In this document: positions 15,679 to 24,419 of the stretch, piece after piece
How the letters are laid out: the number at the start of each line of letters is the position of its first letter
Numbering within the stretch: position 1 is the stretch's first letter
DNA from: Isoptericola chiayiensis
Lineage (GTDB): Bacteria > Actinomycetota > Actinomycetes > Actinomycetales > Cellulomonadaceae
DNA: 60,937 nt
NCBI RefSeq assembly: GCF_013149805.1
Contig: NZ_JABEZT010000002.1
Location: 607,099-668,035 of the forward strand
Direction of reading: 5' to 3'
Notes under the pieces: generated by a model
The model's input: the letters and a program-made list of their open reading frames with translations, nothing else
Databases searched by the model: none
What the model was told of the DNA's origin: nothing
Made by a program: the position numbers and the translations under genes

Positions 15679-16587
15679 TCAGCCCTTCACCGAGCCGGCG
15701 GTCAGCCCGCCGACGATGTACTTCTGCAGGAACAGGAACAGCGCCAGGATCGGCACGGTCGAGATCACCGCTCCGGCGGCGAACAGCCCCCAGTTGGCCT
15801 CGAGCAGGCTGGAGACCCACGAGTACAGGCCCACGGCCAGCGTCCAGTTGGACTCCGACTGCAGCAGCACCCGGGCGATGACGAACTCGCCGAAGGTCGC
15901 GATGATCGACAGCAGCGCCACCACCGCGAGGATCGGGGTCACCAGGCGCAGGATGATCGTCCAGTACGTCTGGGCGTGCGTGGCGCCGTCGATCTTCGCG
16001 GCCTCGTCGAGCTCGCGCGGGATCGTGTTGAAGAACCCGTACATCAGGAACGTGTTCACCCCGAGCGCGCCACCGAGGTAGACGCAGATCAGCGCCACCT
16101 TGGAGTTCAGCCCGAGCGCGGGGACCACCTCGCCGAGGCTGATGAGCAGCAGGAAGATCGCCACGAACGCCAGCATCTGCGGGAACATCTGGATGATCAG
16201 CAGCGTGGTCAGGCCGGCGCGCCGCCCGGTGAAGCGGAAGCGGCTGAACGCGTAGGCCGCCGCGGCACCCATGAGCACCGTGCCCACGGCGGTGGCCACG
16301 GCGACCTGCACGGAGTTGACCACCCACGACCAGAACGCCGTGTCGGCCAGGCCGGCGTAGTTGGCCGTGCTGATCGTGTCGAAGAGCTGGTTGGACCCGG
16401 TCAGGGTGCCGCCCTCGGACAGGGACGCCGAGAGGATGTACACGATCGGGAAGACGGCGTACACGACGAACACGACGCCGACGAGGTGACGCCAGCCGTT
16501 CTCGGCGAACCAGCGGCCGGTGGACCGGCGCCGCGGCGGCGACGTCGGCGCGGTGGGCGGGGCGGGAGCGATCGAGGTCGTGGTCAT
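15679..16587 (-). CDS. malG: Maltodextrin ABC transporter permease MalG
   Basis: A 302-residue inner-membrane permease with six helices. The EAA loop reads ELDEAAKIDGATHAQTYWTIILRLVTP, the contact site for the ATPase. VGVVFVVYAVFPIVYILSASL near the start and the C-terminal FLFLQKYIVGGLTAGSVKG are typical of MalG; the ending matches the family's conserved GLTAGAVKG tail. It starts one base after the malF stop. No ATPase gene is linked, so a shared MsiK-type ATPase elsewhere is expected. Confidence 0.93.
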   Translation of the reverse strand: MTTTSIAPAPPTAPTSPPRRRSTGRWFAENGWRHLVGVVFVVYAVFPIVYILSASLSEGGTLTGSNQLFDTISTANYAGLADTAFWSWVVNSVQVAVATAVGTVLMGAAAAYAFSRFRFTGRRAGLTTLLIIQMFPQMLAFVAIFLLLISLGEVVPALGLNSKVALICVYLGGALGVNTFLMYGFFNTIPRELDEAAKIDGATHAQTYWTIILRLVTPILAVVALLSIIATFGEFVIARVLLQSESNWTLAVGLYSWVSSLLEANWGLFAAGAVISTVPILALFLFLQKYIVGGLTAGSVKG

Positions 16588-16588
16588 G

Positions 16589-18157
16589 TCAGTTGATCTC
16601 CTCGAGCGAGCGGGTCCGCTTGAACGCGATGGCCGAGATCGTCGCGATGATGACGAAGATGACGATGGACAGCGCGCTGGCGAGACCGAAGTTCTTCGGC
16701 GCGGTGCCGTCGAGCCCGGCCACCGAGTAGACCATCGTGATGAGGATGTCCGTGTGGCCCAGCGGCACGGACGCGTCCTCGAACCGTGGACCACCGCCGG
16801 TGAGCATGTACACCAGGGCGAAGTTGTTGAAGTTGAACGCGAAGCTCGAGATGAGCAGCGGCGTCGTCGAGACCAGCAGCAGCGGCATCGTCACCGAGCT
16901 CCAGGTGCGCAGGCGGCCCGCCCCGTCGATCTTGGCGGCCTCCAGCACGTCGCTCGGCAGCGACTGCAGCGCGCCGGTGCAGATGAGGAACATGTACGGG
17001 AAGCCGAGCCACAGGTTCACGCCGATGATCGACAGCTTCGCCAGCCAGGGGTCGGTGAGCCACGGCACGGCCGCGCCGCCGAGCAGCACCTGGTTGACGA
17101 ACCCGAAGCTGCGGTTGAGCAGGCCCGACCACAGCAGCGGCGCCACGAAGCCGGGGATCGCGTACGGCAGGATCAGCAGCGTCCGGTAGATCTTGCGCCC
17201 GCGGATCGGGGAGTTAAACACCGTCGCGAGGAACATGCCGAGCAGGAACGTGGTGGCCACCGAGGCGAACGCGAACACGAACGTCCACGCCACGATCTGG
17301 AAGAAGGGGCCGGCGTAGCGCGAGTCGGAGAACGCGGTGGTGAAGTTGTCGAGGCCGACGAACACGCGCCATCCGACGTCCAGCGTGCTGCCGTCCGCGG
17401 CCTCGAACTGCCCGTCGTCGTTCGGGGTGTAGACCGTGCCGGTGACGGTGTCCGTCATGGTGTCGGCGCCGTCGTCGTAGACGAGCGTGGGCAGGTAGAC
17501 GTACCCGGTGCGGGCGTCCTGCGTGCGCACCGACCCGTTGTTGGGGTCGTCGGAGACCGGCACCCGCAGGTCGGTCACCTCGCCCTGGCGGGCGATGATC
17601 TGCTGACGGTCCAGCACCTCCCACCCGTCGACGGCGGTGACCGTCCCGTCGGCGACGGTGGCCTCGACGGGCTCGAGCGGCTGCTCGGCGTCGCCGGCCG
17701 CCGTCGTCCCGTCGGGCTGCACGACGACGAAGCCCAGCTCGTCGCCGTCGCTCACGACGGTCAGGGGCAGGGCGGGCGAGCCCTCCACCCGGCGCTCGTT
17801 CTGCGCGAGCAGGGCGGTGACCGCGTCCTCCTTGGTGGAGTTGTGGCCGTCGCCGTAGTTCGTGAAGGCGACCCAGCCGGTGTACCCGATCGTGAAGATC
17901 TGGAACGTGAACAGGAAGACCAGTCCGGGCACCACGTACTTCAGGGGGACGGCGCGCCGGGAGAAGTACACCCAGTTGACGACCACCAGCATGGCGAGCA
18001 TCGCGCCGAGGATGATCCAGGACTCGGCCACCCACGCGGCCCAGAGGACGTAGACGCCGAACGCGTCGACGACGGCCATGAGGGCGAGCTTGACGAGGAA
18101 GCCGGCCCCGTAGCGGCGGGCGTGGGACTCGGTGCGGGGTTCTTGCAGGACGGTCAT
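16589..18157 (-). CDS. malF: Maltodextrin ABC transporter permease MalF
   Basis: A 522-residue permease that pairs with MalG. Several N-terminal helices are followed by a large extracytoplasmic insert (about residues 100-280, with strand-rich VVQPDGTTAAGD and DARTGYVYLPTLVYDD), equivalent to the P2 loop that contacts the binding protein in enteric MalF. The EAA motif is LEAAKIDGAGRLRTWSSVTMPLL. It lies 71 bp after malE, separated from it by a stable hairpin. Confidence 0.93.
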   Translation of the reverse strand: MTVLQEPRTESHARRYGAGFLVKLALMAVVDAFGVYVLWAAWVAESWIILGAMLAMLVVVNWVYFSRRAVPLKYVVPGLVFLFTFQIFTIGYTGWVAFTNYGDGHNSTKEDAVTALLAQNERRVEGSPALPLTVVSDGDELGFVVVQPDGTTAAGDAEQPLEPVEATVADGTVTAVDGWEVLDRQQIIARQGEVTDLRVPVSDDPNNGSVRTQDARTGYVYLPTLVYDDGADTMTDTVTGTVYTPNDDGQFEAADGSTLDVGWRVFVGLDNFTTAFSDSRYAGPFFQIVAWTFVFAFASVATTFLLGMFLATVFNSPIRGRKIYRTLLILPYAIPGFVAPLLWSGLLNRSFGFVNQVLLGGAAVPWLTDPWLAKLSIIGVNLWLGFPYMFLICTGALQSLPSDVLEAAKIDGAGRLRTWSSVTMPLLLVSTTPLLISSFAFNFNNFALVYMLTGGGPRFEDASVPLGHTDILITMVYSVAGLDGTAPKNFGLASALSIVIFVIIATISAIAFKRTRSLEEIN

Positions 18158-18180
18158 CGAAGGGCCTTCCGGGGTCGCGC

Positions 18181-18210
18181 GACGGGCCGCGGCTGGTGCC
18201 GCGGCCCGTC
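18181..18210 (-). terminator. Intercistronic hairpin between malE and malF
   Basis: A perfect 13-bp stem (18181-18193 with 18198-18210) with TGGT loop lies just after malE. Such hairpins commonly protect the binding-protein mRNA or attenuate read-through, giving more binding protein than permease. Confidence 0.75.
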
Positions 18211-18228
18211 GCGAGAGAGGTCAGGACG

Positions 18229-19485
18229 TCAGGAGTCGAGCGCACCCTCGATGTCGGCGATCATCTTGTCCCAGGCCTTCGCCGGGTCGGCGGAGCCGGA
18301 GATGATGTTGGCCTCGGTCACGCCCCAGAAGGCCCAGACCGAGCCCATCTCGGGGATGGACGGCATCGGGACGGCCTCGGCCCCGACCTCGCGGAAGCCG
18401 GCCACGATCGGGTCGGACGACGCGGCGTCGGCCGCGGCGGTGAGCGCCGGCGGGCGGCCGCCGGCCTCGAACAGCGCGGTCTGCGCCTCCTCGGTGGACA
18501 GGTAGTTCACGAGGAAGTCGTTGGCCAGCAGCGCGTTCTCGCTCTGGGCGCTGACGTAGAAGCCCTGCACGCCCACGAACGGCTGGGCCGCCTCGTCACC
18601 CGCGGCGGGGATCGGGTCGATCGCCAGGTCCAGGTCGGCGAACTGCTCGAGCATCCACGGACCGCCCACGATGAACGGCGACTGGCCCTTGGCGAAGGCC
18701 TCGACGGCGATGTCGTAGGTGATGTCCGTGGTCAGGGCACCGGACTCGCCCTGCTCGGCGAGCCACTGGGCGTACGCCGTCCCGGCGTCGCCGCCCATGG
18801 CGATCTCCGGGGAGTAGGAGCCGTCCTCGTTCTGCTCGAACACGGGGGCGCCGAACGACGTCTGGAACGGGTAGTAGGTGTACGGGTCGCCCTCGACGCC
18901 GGTCTGGATCAGCAGCGGGTACTTGGTCCCGGCGTCCTCGCCCGCGGCGATGGCCTCGTCCCAGGTGGCGGGAGCGGAGTCCGCCAGCTCGGTGTTGCGG
19001 ATGAGGGCGATGTTCTCGATGGCGTACGGCATGCCGTAGACGGCGCCGTCGGCGGTGAACGCCTCGACGGCCACGTCCTCGAACTGCGGGGTGGTGTCAC
19101 CCAGCTCGACCGGGGCGACGACGCCGTTGGTGATGAGCTCGCCCAGCCAGTCGTGGGCGCCGACGGTGACGTCGGGTCCCTCGCCGGTGGGGACCTGGGC
19201 GATGAAGTCGGTGCGGATGTCCTCGAACGGCTTGAGGACCAGCTCGACCTCGGTGCCGGTCTCGGCGGTGAAGTCCTCGGCGGCGGACTCGACGGCCGCC
19301 TGGCGGGTCTCGTCGACCCAGACGGTCAGGGAGCCGGTCGCCATGTCGTCGCCGGCGTCCTCACCCTCCGTCGCGGTGGCGTCGTCGGTGCTGCCCTCGG
19401 CCGGCTCGGCGGCGTCGTCCGACCCGCACGCCGACAGGGCGAGCGTGGTGACCAGGGCGGAGGCGAGAAGGATGCTCCGTCGCAT
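18229..19485 (-). CDS. malE: Maltose/maltodextrin-binding lipoprotein MalE
   Basis: A 418-residue extracytoplasmic substrate-binding lipoprotein. The signal peptide MRRSILLASALVTTLALSAC ends at the lipobox with Cys20, followed by a Glu/Asp/Ala-rich linker and a family-1 solute-binding fold. LTVWVDETRQAAVESAAEDF, EVELVLKPFEDIRTDF and VGAHDWLGELITNGV are the usual MalE opening motifs. The start at 19485 is preferred over an ATG six codons upstream because the signal peptide begins with Arg-Arg there. A promoter and overlapping LacI-type operator are visible upstream. Confidence 0.94.
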   Translation of the reverse strand: MRRSILLASALVTTLALSACGSDDAAEPAEGSTDDATATEGEDAGDDMATGSLTVWVDETRQAAVESAAEDFTAETGTEVELVLKPFEDIRTDFIAQVPTGEGPDVTVGAHDWLGELITNGVVAPVELGDTTPQFEDVAVEAFTADGAVYGMPYAIENIALIRNTELADSAPATWDEAIAAGEDAGTKYPLLIQTGVEGDPYTYYPFQTSFGAPVFEQNEDGSYSPEIAMGGDAGTAYAQWLAEQGESGALTTDITYDIAVEAFAKGQSPFIVGGPWMLEQFADLDLAIDPIPAAGDEAAQPFVGVQGFYVSAQSENALLANDFLVNYLSTEEAQTALFEAGGRPPALTAAADAASSDPIVAGFREVGAEAVPMPSIPEMGSVWAFWGVTEANIISGSADPAKAWDKMIADIEGALDS

Positions 19486-19551
19486 CAGGGGTACTCCCAG
19501 CATGGTTCGGTGGCCCGGTGGCGGGGTGCCGGTGGGCCCTGCTGAGGGATG

Positions 19552-19607
19552 AATGTAGGCAAGATGTTCGCGCGTTGCAAGATTTTGCAATAACGTTTCT
19601 GCAACGC
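19552..19607 (-). promoter_or_regulatory. malE promoter with overlapping LacI-type operators
   Basis: On the minus strand, -35 TTGCAA (19575-19580) and -10 TACATT (19552-19557) are separated by exactly 17 bp. The -35 is part of TTGCAAGATTTTGCAA (19575-19590), a repeat of the self-complementary TTGCAA. A wider palindrome pairs GCGTTGCA (19573-19580) with TGCAACGC (19600-19607). Binding there would block the promoter; the adjacent LacI-family protein is the obvious candidate. Confidence 0.7.
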
Positions 19608-19657
19608 GGTGCCGCGCGAGCGTCCGCAGTCCGGGCGTCGTCCACCGAGGAGAAACG

Positions 19658-20701
19658 TTGTCCCCTACGATCGCAGGCGTGCGTACCCGTCTGAGCGACC
19701 TGGCCGAGCAGGCCGGAGTCTCCACCGCGACGGTGTCGCGCGTGCTCAACGGCAAGCCCGGCGTCGCCAGCTCCACCCGCCAGGCCGTGCTCGCCGCGCT
19801 CGACGTGCTCGGCTACGAGCGCCCGTCGGCGCTCAGCGGCCGGTCCGCCGGACTCGTCGGCCTCGTGGTGCCCGAGCTCACCAACCCCGTCTTCCCCGCG
19901 TTCGCCCAGGCCATCGAGTCGATCCTGGCCCAGCGCGGCTACACCCCGCTGCTGTGCACGCAGGCCCCCGGCGGCACCACGGAGGACGAGTACGTCTCCA
20001 CGCTGGTGGACCACTCGGTGGACGGCATCGTGTTCGTCTCCGGCCTGCACGCCGACAGCCGGGCGAGCCACCGCCGCTACGAGCTCCTCAGCGGCCAGGG
20101 CGTCCCGATCGTGCTGGTCAACGGCTACGCCGAGGACGTCGACGCGCCCTTCGTCTCCCCCGACGACGCCGAGGCCGTCGACGTGGCGGTCCAGCACCTG
20201 GTCACGCTGGGTCACCGCGAGATCGGCCTGGCCATCGGCCCGGAGCGCTACGTCCCGGCCCGCCGCAAGCTCGGCGCGTTCCTGAAGGCCCTGGTGCGGC
20301 ACGGCCTGGCCGCGGACACCGCCGACGCACGCCGGCACGCCATCAGCACGCTGTACACGCTCGAGGGCGGGCAGGCGGCCGCGGCCGAGCTGTACGCGGC
20401 GGGGCACACCGCCGTCGTCTGCGGCTCCGACCTCATGGCGCTCGGCGCCGTGCGCGCCGCCCGCTCGCAGGGCCTGCGCGTGCCCGACGACGTCTCGATC
20501 GTCGGGTACGACGACGCCCCCCTGATCGCGTTCACCGACCCGCCGCTGACCACGGTCCGCCAGCCGGTCGACGCCATGGCCCACGCCGCCGTGAGCGCGC
20601 TGCTCACCGAGATCGGCGGCGACCGCGCCCCGCGCACGGAGCTGCTCTTCTCCCCCGAGCTCGTGGTGCGCGGCTCGACCGGTCCCGCCCCGCGGGGCTG
20701 A
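19658..20701 (+). CDS. LacI-family transcriptional regulator of maltose genes
   Basis: A 347-residue repressor. The N-terminal helix-turn-helix is RLSDLAEQAGVSTATVSRVLNGKPGVASSTRQAVLAAL, with the minor-groove hinge region after it. A periplasmic-binding-protein-like sensor domain follows (LVGLVVPELTNPVFPAFAQAIE and VPDDVSIVGYDDAPLIAFTDPPLTTVRQP). The TTG at 19658 is chosen because GAGGAGA is five bases upstream; a GTG at 19679 is the alternative. It is divergent from malE and followed by an alpha-glucosidase. The inducer is presumably maltose or a maltodextrin. Confidence 0.92.
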   Translation: MSPTIAGVRTRLSDLAEQAGVSTATVSRVLNGKPGVASSTRQAVLAALDVLGYERPSALSGRSAGLVGLVVPELTNPVFPAFAQAIESILAQRGYTPLLCTQAPGGTTEDEYVSTLVDHSVDGIVFVSGLHADSRASHRRYELLSGQGVPIVLVNGYAEDVDAPFVSPDDAEAVDVAVQHLVTLGHREIGLAIGPERYVPARRKLGAFLKALVRHGLAADTADARRHAISTLYTLEGGQAAAAELYAAGHTAVVCGSDLMALGAVRAARSQGLRVPDDVSIVGYDDAPLIAFTDPPLTTVRQPVDAMAHAAVSALLTEIGGDRAPRTELLFSPELVVRGSTGPAPRG

Positions 20702-20793
20702 GCCCGGTCGTCGGACGGGTCGCGTTGCGCCCCTCCGGCCCGCCTCCCAGGCTTGTCGTGAGCGCGACACGCGCGGACCGGCACGATCCGACG

Positions 20794-20822
20794 TTCTGAA
20801 ATCTTGCTGCAAGGCATACACT
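20794..20822 (+). promoter_or_regulatory. Promoter of the alpha-glucosidase gene with embedded operator
   Basis: -35 TTCTGA (20794-20799) and -10 TACACT (20817-20822) are 17 bp apart. The spacer contains the palindrome CTTGCTGCAAG (20803-20813). The flanking AAATCTTGC is shared with the malE operator read on the other strand, so the same repressor probably acts on both. Confidence 0.65.
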
Positions 20823-20860
20823 CGTTCGCCGTACCGACCCCCACCCCGAGGACGCATCGC

Positions 20861-22675
20861 ATGGCCACCACCGAGCAGACCACCCCGACTCCGGACGCCC
20901 TGCAGCCGGGCACCACCGTCCACGTCGGGACCGACACCGCCCGCGAGTGGTGGCGCGACGCCGTCATCTACCAGGTCTACCCGCGCTCGTTCGCGGACGG
21001 CAACGGGGACGGCATCGGCGACATCCCCGGCATCACCGCCCGGCTCGACCACCTCAAGACCCTCGGGATCGACGCCGTCTGGCTCTCGCCGTTCTACCGC
21101 TCCCCGCAGAACGACGCCGGCTACGACGTCGCCGACTACCGCGACGTCGACCCGCTGTTCGGCACCCTGGCCGACTTCGACGAGATGCTCGCCGGCGCCC
21201 ACGCGCGCGGCATGCGCGTCATCGTCGACCTCGTGCCGAACCACACCTCCGACCAGCACGCCTGGTTCCAGGAGGCGCTCGCCGCCGCCCCCGGCTCGCC
21301 CGAGCGGGCCAGGTACATCTTCCGTGACGGCCGGGGCCCCGACGGCACCGAGCCGCCCAACAACTGGCACTCCATCTTCGGCGGACCGGCCTGGACCCGG
21401 CTCGCCCCGTCGAGCACGGCCGACGGCGACGCCTACGACGAGCCCTCGCCGCAGTGGTACCTGCACCTGTTCGACTCCACCCAGCCCGACCTCGACTGGA
21501 ACCGGCCCGAGGTCCGGTCCGAGTTCGAGGACGTGCTGCGGTTCTGGCTCGACAAGGGCGTCGACGGCTTCCGGGTCGACGTCGCCCACGGCATGGTCAA
21601 GGCCGACGGCCTGCCCGACTGGCACGGCCACGTCTCCATGGTCGACGGCGGCACCGCCGATGAGGAGTCCGACCCCGGTGCGCCGGAGGACGGCTCCACC
21701 GGCGCCGGTAACTCCGGGCCGATGTTCGACCAGGACGGCGTGCACGAGATCTACCGGGACTGGCACCGCGTGCTGGCCGAGTACGACGGCGACCGCTGCC
21801 TGGTGGCCGAGGCCTGGGTCGAGCCGTTGTCCCGCCTGGCCCGGTACGTCCGCCCCGACGAGATGCACCAGGCGTTCAACTTCTCCTTTCTGACCACCGG
21901 CTGGGACGCGGCGGCGCTGCGCCGCGTCATCGCGGCGTCGTACCGCGCGAACGACGAGGTCGGCGCGCCCACCACCTGGGTGCTGTCCAACCACGACGTG
22001 GTCCGGCACGTCACCCGGCTCGGGCTGCCGGACCCCGGCGTGCGCCCCAACGGCGTGTTCGCCACGGACCCGCAGCCCGACGAGGAGCTCGGCCTGCGCC
22101 GCGGTCGCGCCGCGACGGCGCTCATGCTGGGTCTGCCCGGGTCCGCCTACCTCTACCAGGGCGAGGAGCTCGGGCTGCCCGAGCACACCACGATGCCGAA
22201 CGACGTGCGTCAGGACCCGGCGCACTTCCGCACCCAGGGCGCCGAGGCGGGCCGCGACGGCTGCCGCGTCCCGCTGCCCTGGTCCGCCGACGAGCCGGGC
22301 CTCGGGTTCGGGCCGACCGGCCGGACCTGGCTGCCGCAGCCGGAGTCGTACGCGCGCTACGCCGCCGACGTCCAGGCCGGCGTCGAGGGGTCGACGCTCG
22401 AGCTGTACCGGTCCGCGCTGGCCGTGCGGCAGGCCGAGCGCCTCGGCTTCGGTGCCCTGTCCTGGCTGGCCGGCTGGGAGGACTCGGCCGACGTCGTCGC
22501 GTTCCGCAACGGTGACGTCGTCGTCGTGGCGAACCTGGGCGCGGAGCCCGTCGAGGTGCCCGCGAACGTGCCCGGCGCCGGGGAGCTGATGCTCGCCTCC
22601 GGGCCGCTGGCTCCCGCGCTGGACGAGGGGACCGTCGTCGTGCCCGCCGACACGACGGTGTGGCTGCGCGCCTGA
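20861..22675 (+). CDS. GH13 alpha-glucosidase (oligo-1,6-/alpha-1,4-glucosidase type)
   Basis: A 604-residue cytoplasmic glucosidase. WWRDAVIYQVYPRSFADGNGDGIGD is the typical opening of alpha-glucosidases. The catalytic residues are Asp240 in DGFRVDVAH, Glu317 in LVAEAWVE and the Asp of VLSNHD. VDLVPNHTS and the QDP-like domain are also present. No signal peptide is seen, so the substrate is imported maltose or isomaltose. The ATG at 20861 has GAGGA eight bases upstream; the open frame extends to 20804 but through the promoter. It forms a pair with the upstream regulator but has its own promoter. Confidence 0.92.
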   Translation: MATTEQTTPTPDALQPGTTVHVGTDTAREWWRDAVIYQVYPRSFADGNGDGIGDIPGITARLDHLKTLGIDAVWLSPFYRSPQNDAGYDVADYRDVDPLFGTLADFDEMLAGAHARGMRVIVDLVPNHTSDQHAWFQEALAAAPGSPERARYIFRDGRGPDGTEPPNNWHSIFGGPAWTRLAPSSTADGDAYDEPSPQWYLHLFDSTQPDLDWNRPEVRSEFEDVLRFWLDKGVDGFRVDVAHGMVKADGLPDWHGHVSMVDGGTADEESDPGAPEDGSTGAGNSGPMFDQDGVHEIYRDWHRVLAEYDGDRCLVAEAWVEPLSRLARYVRPDEMHQAFNFSFLTTGWDAAALRRVIAASYRANDEVGAPTTWVLSNHDVVRHVTRLGLPDPGVRPNGVFATDPQPDEELGLRRGRAATALMLGLPGSAYLYQGEELGLPEHTTMPNDVRQDPAHFRTQGAEAGRDGCRVPLPWSADEPGLGFGPTGRTWLPQPESYARYAADVQAGVEGSTLELYRSALAVRQAERLGFGALSWLAGWEDSADVVAFRNGDVVVVANLGAEPVEVPANVPGAGELMLASGPLAPALDEGTVVVPADTTVWLRA

Positions 22676-22701
22676 CCGCTTCCCCCCACCGGTTCGGCAC
22701 C

Positions 22702-22743
22702 TCGGCCCCGGTGCGGCAGTCTGGACTGCCGCGCCGGGGCCGA
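22702..22743. terminator. Bidirectional terminator between glucosidase and dusB
   Basis: TCGGCCCCGG (22702-22711) pairs with CCGGGGCCGA (22734-22743), and an inner GCGGCAGT/ACTGCCGC stem extends the hairpin. It lies between convergent genes. Confidence 0.8.
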
Positions 22744-22775
22744 TTTGCCGGAGCGAGGACGGGACGACGAGCCGG

Positions 22776-24026
22776 TCAGCCGCCGGAGACGCTGAGCTCG
22801 GCCTCGCGCAGCTTCTGCTCGAACTCCTCGTCCAGCTCGCGCGAGTCGAGCCAGCCGTAGGGCAGGTGCGGCTTCTTGGGCGACCCAGCACGACCGCGCG
22901 GCCCCTCGGCGTCCTCACCCGGGTACGGCAGGGACAGGTCGAGGGCGTCGAGGCGCTCGCGCAGCTCGGCGAGGCTCGAGACCATCGCCAGCCCGCGCCG
23001 GGCGTCGCCGCCGACCGCGTACCCCTTGAGGTACCAGGCCATGTGCTTGCGCAGGTCGCGCGTGCCCTTGTCCTCGTCGCCGTCGTAGTACTCGATCATC
23101 AGCTCGCCGTGGCGGTAGATCGTGTCGGCGACCTGCCGCAGCCCGGGCCGCACCCGGGCGTCCGACCCGTTGAACGCCGCAGCGAGGTCCGCGAACAGCC
23201 ACGGCCGACCCTGGCAGCCGCGACCCACGACGACGCCGTCGGCGCCGGTCTCGCGCACCAGGCGGATCGCGTCCTCGGCGGCCCAGATGTCGCCGTTGCC
23301 GAGCACGGGCACCGTCCGCACCGCCTCCTTGAGCCGCGCGATCGCGGTCCAGTCGGCGGTGCCGGAGTAGTGCTGCGCGGCGGTGCGGGCGTGGAGCGCG
23401 ACGGCGGCGGCACCGAGGGACTCGGCCGTCCGGCCCGCCTCGAGGTAGGTCAGGTGGTCGTCGTCGATGCCCTTGCGCATCTTGACGGTGACCGGGATGC
23501 CGTACGGCTCGGCCGCGTCGACGGCGGCACGCACGATGCCGGCGAACAGCTCACGCTTCCACGGCACGGCGGCCCCGCCGCCCTTGCGCGTCACCTTGGG
23601 CACGGGGCACCCGAAGTTCAGGTCGACGTGGTCGGCCCGGTCCTCACGGGCGATGATGCGCACCGCCTCGCCGACGGTGGCGGGGTCGACGCCGTACACC
23701 TGCGCCGAGCGGGGCGTCTCGTCCCTGCCGAAGGTGACGATGCGCAGCGCCTCGGTGTTGCGCTCCACGAGGGCGCGCGAGGTCACCATCTCGGCCACGT
23801 ACAGGCCCGGGTCGAACCCGGTGGACTGCCCGGCCTGCCGGCACAGGGTGCGGAACGCCCGGTTGGTCACGCCGGCCATCGGCGCGAGCACGACCGGCGT
23901 GTCCACGGTGATCGGACCGATCTGCAGCGGCGGGAGCACACGGGTGCCCGACGCCGGAGCGTCCGGTGCGGTGGCGGGCTGCGGCGTCGTACGTGTCGGG
24001 TCGAGCGTGGAGGTCACGCTCGCCAT
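22776..24026 (-). CDS. dusB: tRNA-dihydrouridine synthase DusB
   Basis: Reduces uridines in the D-loop of tRNA using FMN and NADPH. The 416 residues show APMAGVTN (~48-55, FMN binding), the catalytic Cys140 in LNFGCPVPKVTRKGGGAA, KMRKGIDD, and HARTAAQHYSG with GNGDIW for flavin phosphate. The C-terminal helical domain contains MAWYLKGYAVGG. The first ATG (24026) lies inside a GACAATG sequence resembling a -10 box, so a GTG three codons later (24017) is a real alternative start. It is normally next to dgt in relatives. Confidence 0.95.
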   Translation of the reverse strand: MASVTSTLDPTRTTPQPATAPDAPASGTRVLPPLQIGPITVDTPVVLAPMAGVTNRAFRTLCRQAGQSTGFDPGLYVAEMVTSRALVERNTEALRIVTFGRDETPRSAQVYGVDPATVGEAVRIIAREDRADHVDLNFGCPVPKVTRKGGGAAVPWKRELFAGIVRAAVDAAEPYGIPVTVKMRKGIDDDHLTYLEAGRTAESLGAAAVALHARTAAQHYSGTADWTAIARLKEAVRTVPVLGNGDIWAAEDAIRLVRETGADGVVVGRGCQGRPWLFADLAAAFNGSDARVRPGLRQVADTIYRHGELMIEYYDGDEDKGTRDLRKHMAWYLKGYAVGGDARRGLAMVSSLAELRERLDALDLSLPYPGEDAEGPRGRAGSPKKPHLPYGWLDSRELDEEFEQKLREAELSVSGG

Positions 24027-24152
24027 TGTCCCACCGGGGGCGTGGCCGCCGCTGTGACGCCGTCTGGTGGCGCTGCTCACCATCCGCCGCGCTCGGGTCG
24101 CCCGGACCGACCACTGCTGGCATTCTGGCGCAACCCCGACGAAAGGAATCTC

Positions 24153-24308
24153 ATGGCTCTCTGGCTCGTCCTCATCATCGCCGGTCTCGTCTCGCTGATC
24201 CTCGGCCTGGTCGGACTCGGGCAGTTCTTCATCTGGGCCGGTGTGATCGCCATGGTGGTCGGCGTGGTGCTCGTGCTGGTCAACCGCGGGAACCGCAAGG
24301 TCGGCTGA
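24153..24308 (+). CDS. Tiny membrane protein A (51 aa)
   Basis: A 51-residue protein made of two hydrophobic helices (LWLVLIIAGLVSLILGLVGLG and FFIWAGVIAMVVGVVLVLV) and a basic tail NRGNRKVG. GAAAGGA precedes its ATG. It is clearly paralogous to the next gene (shared LWL-LIIG-LIL-G pattern). The function is unknown; short double-helix proteins of this kind are often found in actinobacteria without annotation. Confidence 0.75.
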   Translation: MALWLVLIIAGLVSLILGLVGLGQFFIWAGVIAMVVGVVLVLVNRGNRKVG

Positions 24309-24419
24309 CCCGTGGGACCGGCGCGCTCGAGCCGTTCGGCGCGCGGATCATGACAAGTCGTGCGATCGTCGTCGATATCGCGACAAGACCTGTCGCGGAC
24401 GGACGAAGGAGGTCCAACT

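Noticed and set aside
19361-22918. An 1185-codon minus-strand open frame across malR and the glucosidase
   Set aside because: It overlaps two genes with clear motifs, an operator region and a terminator. The translated sequence is repetitive Gly/Val/Arg/Gln.
24379-24397. Riboswitch upstream of the second tiny membrane protein
   Set aside because: Only one 7-bp hairpin is visible in the 111-bp gap; no conserved riboswitch core was recognised.
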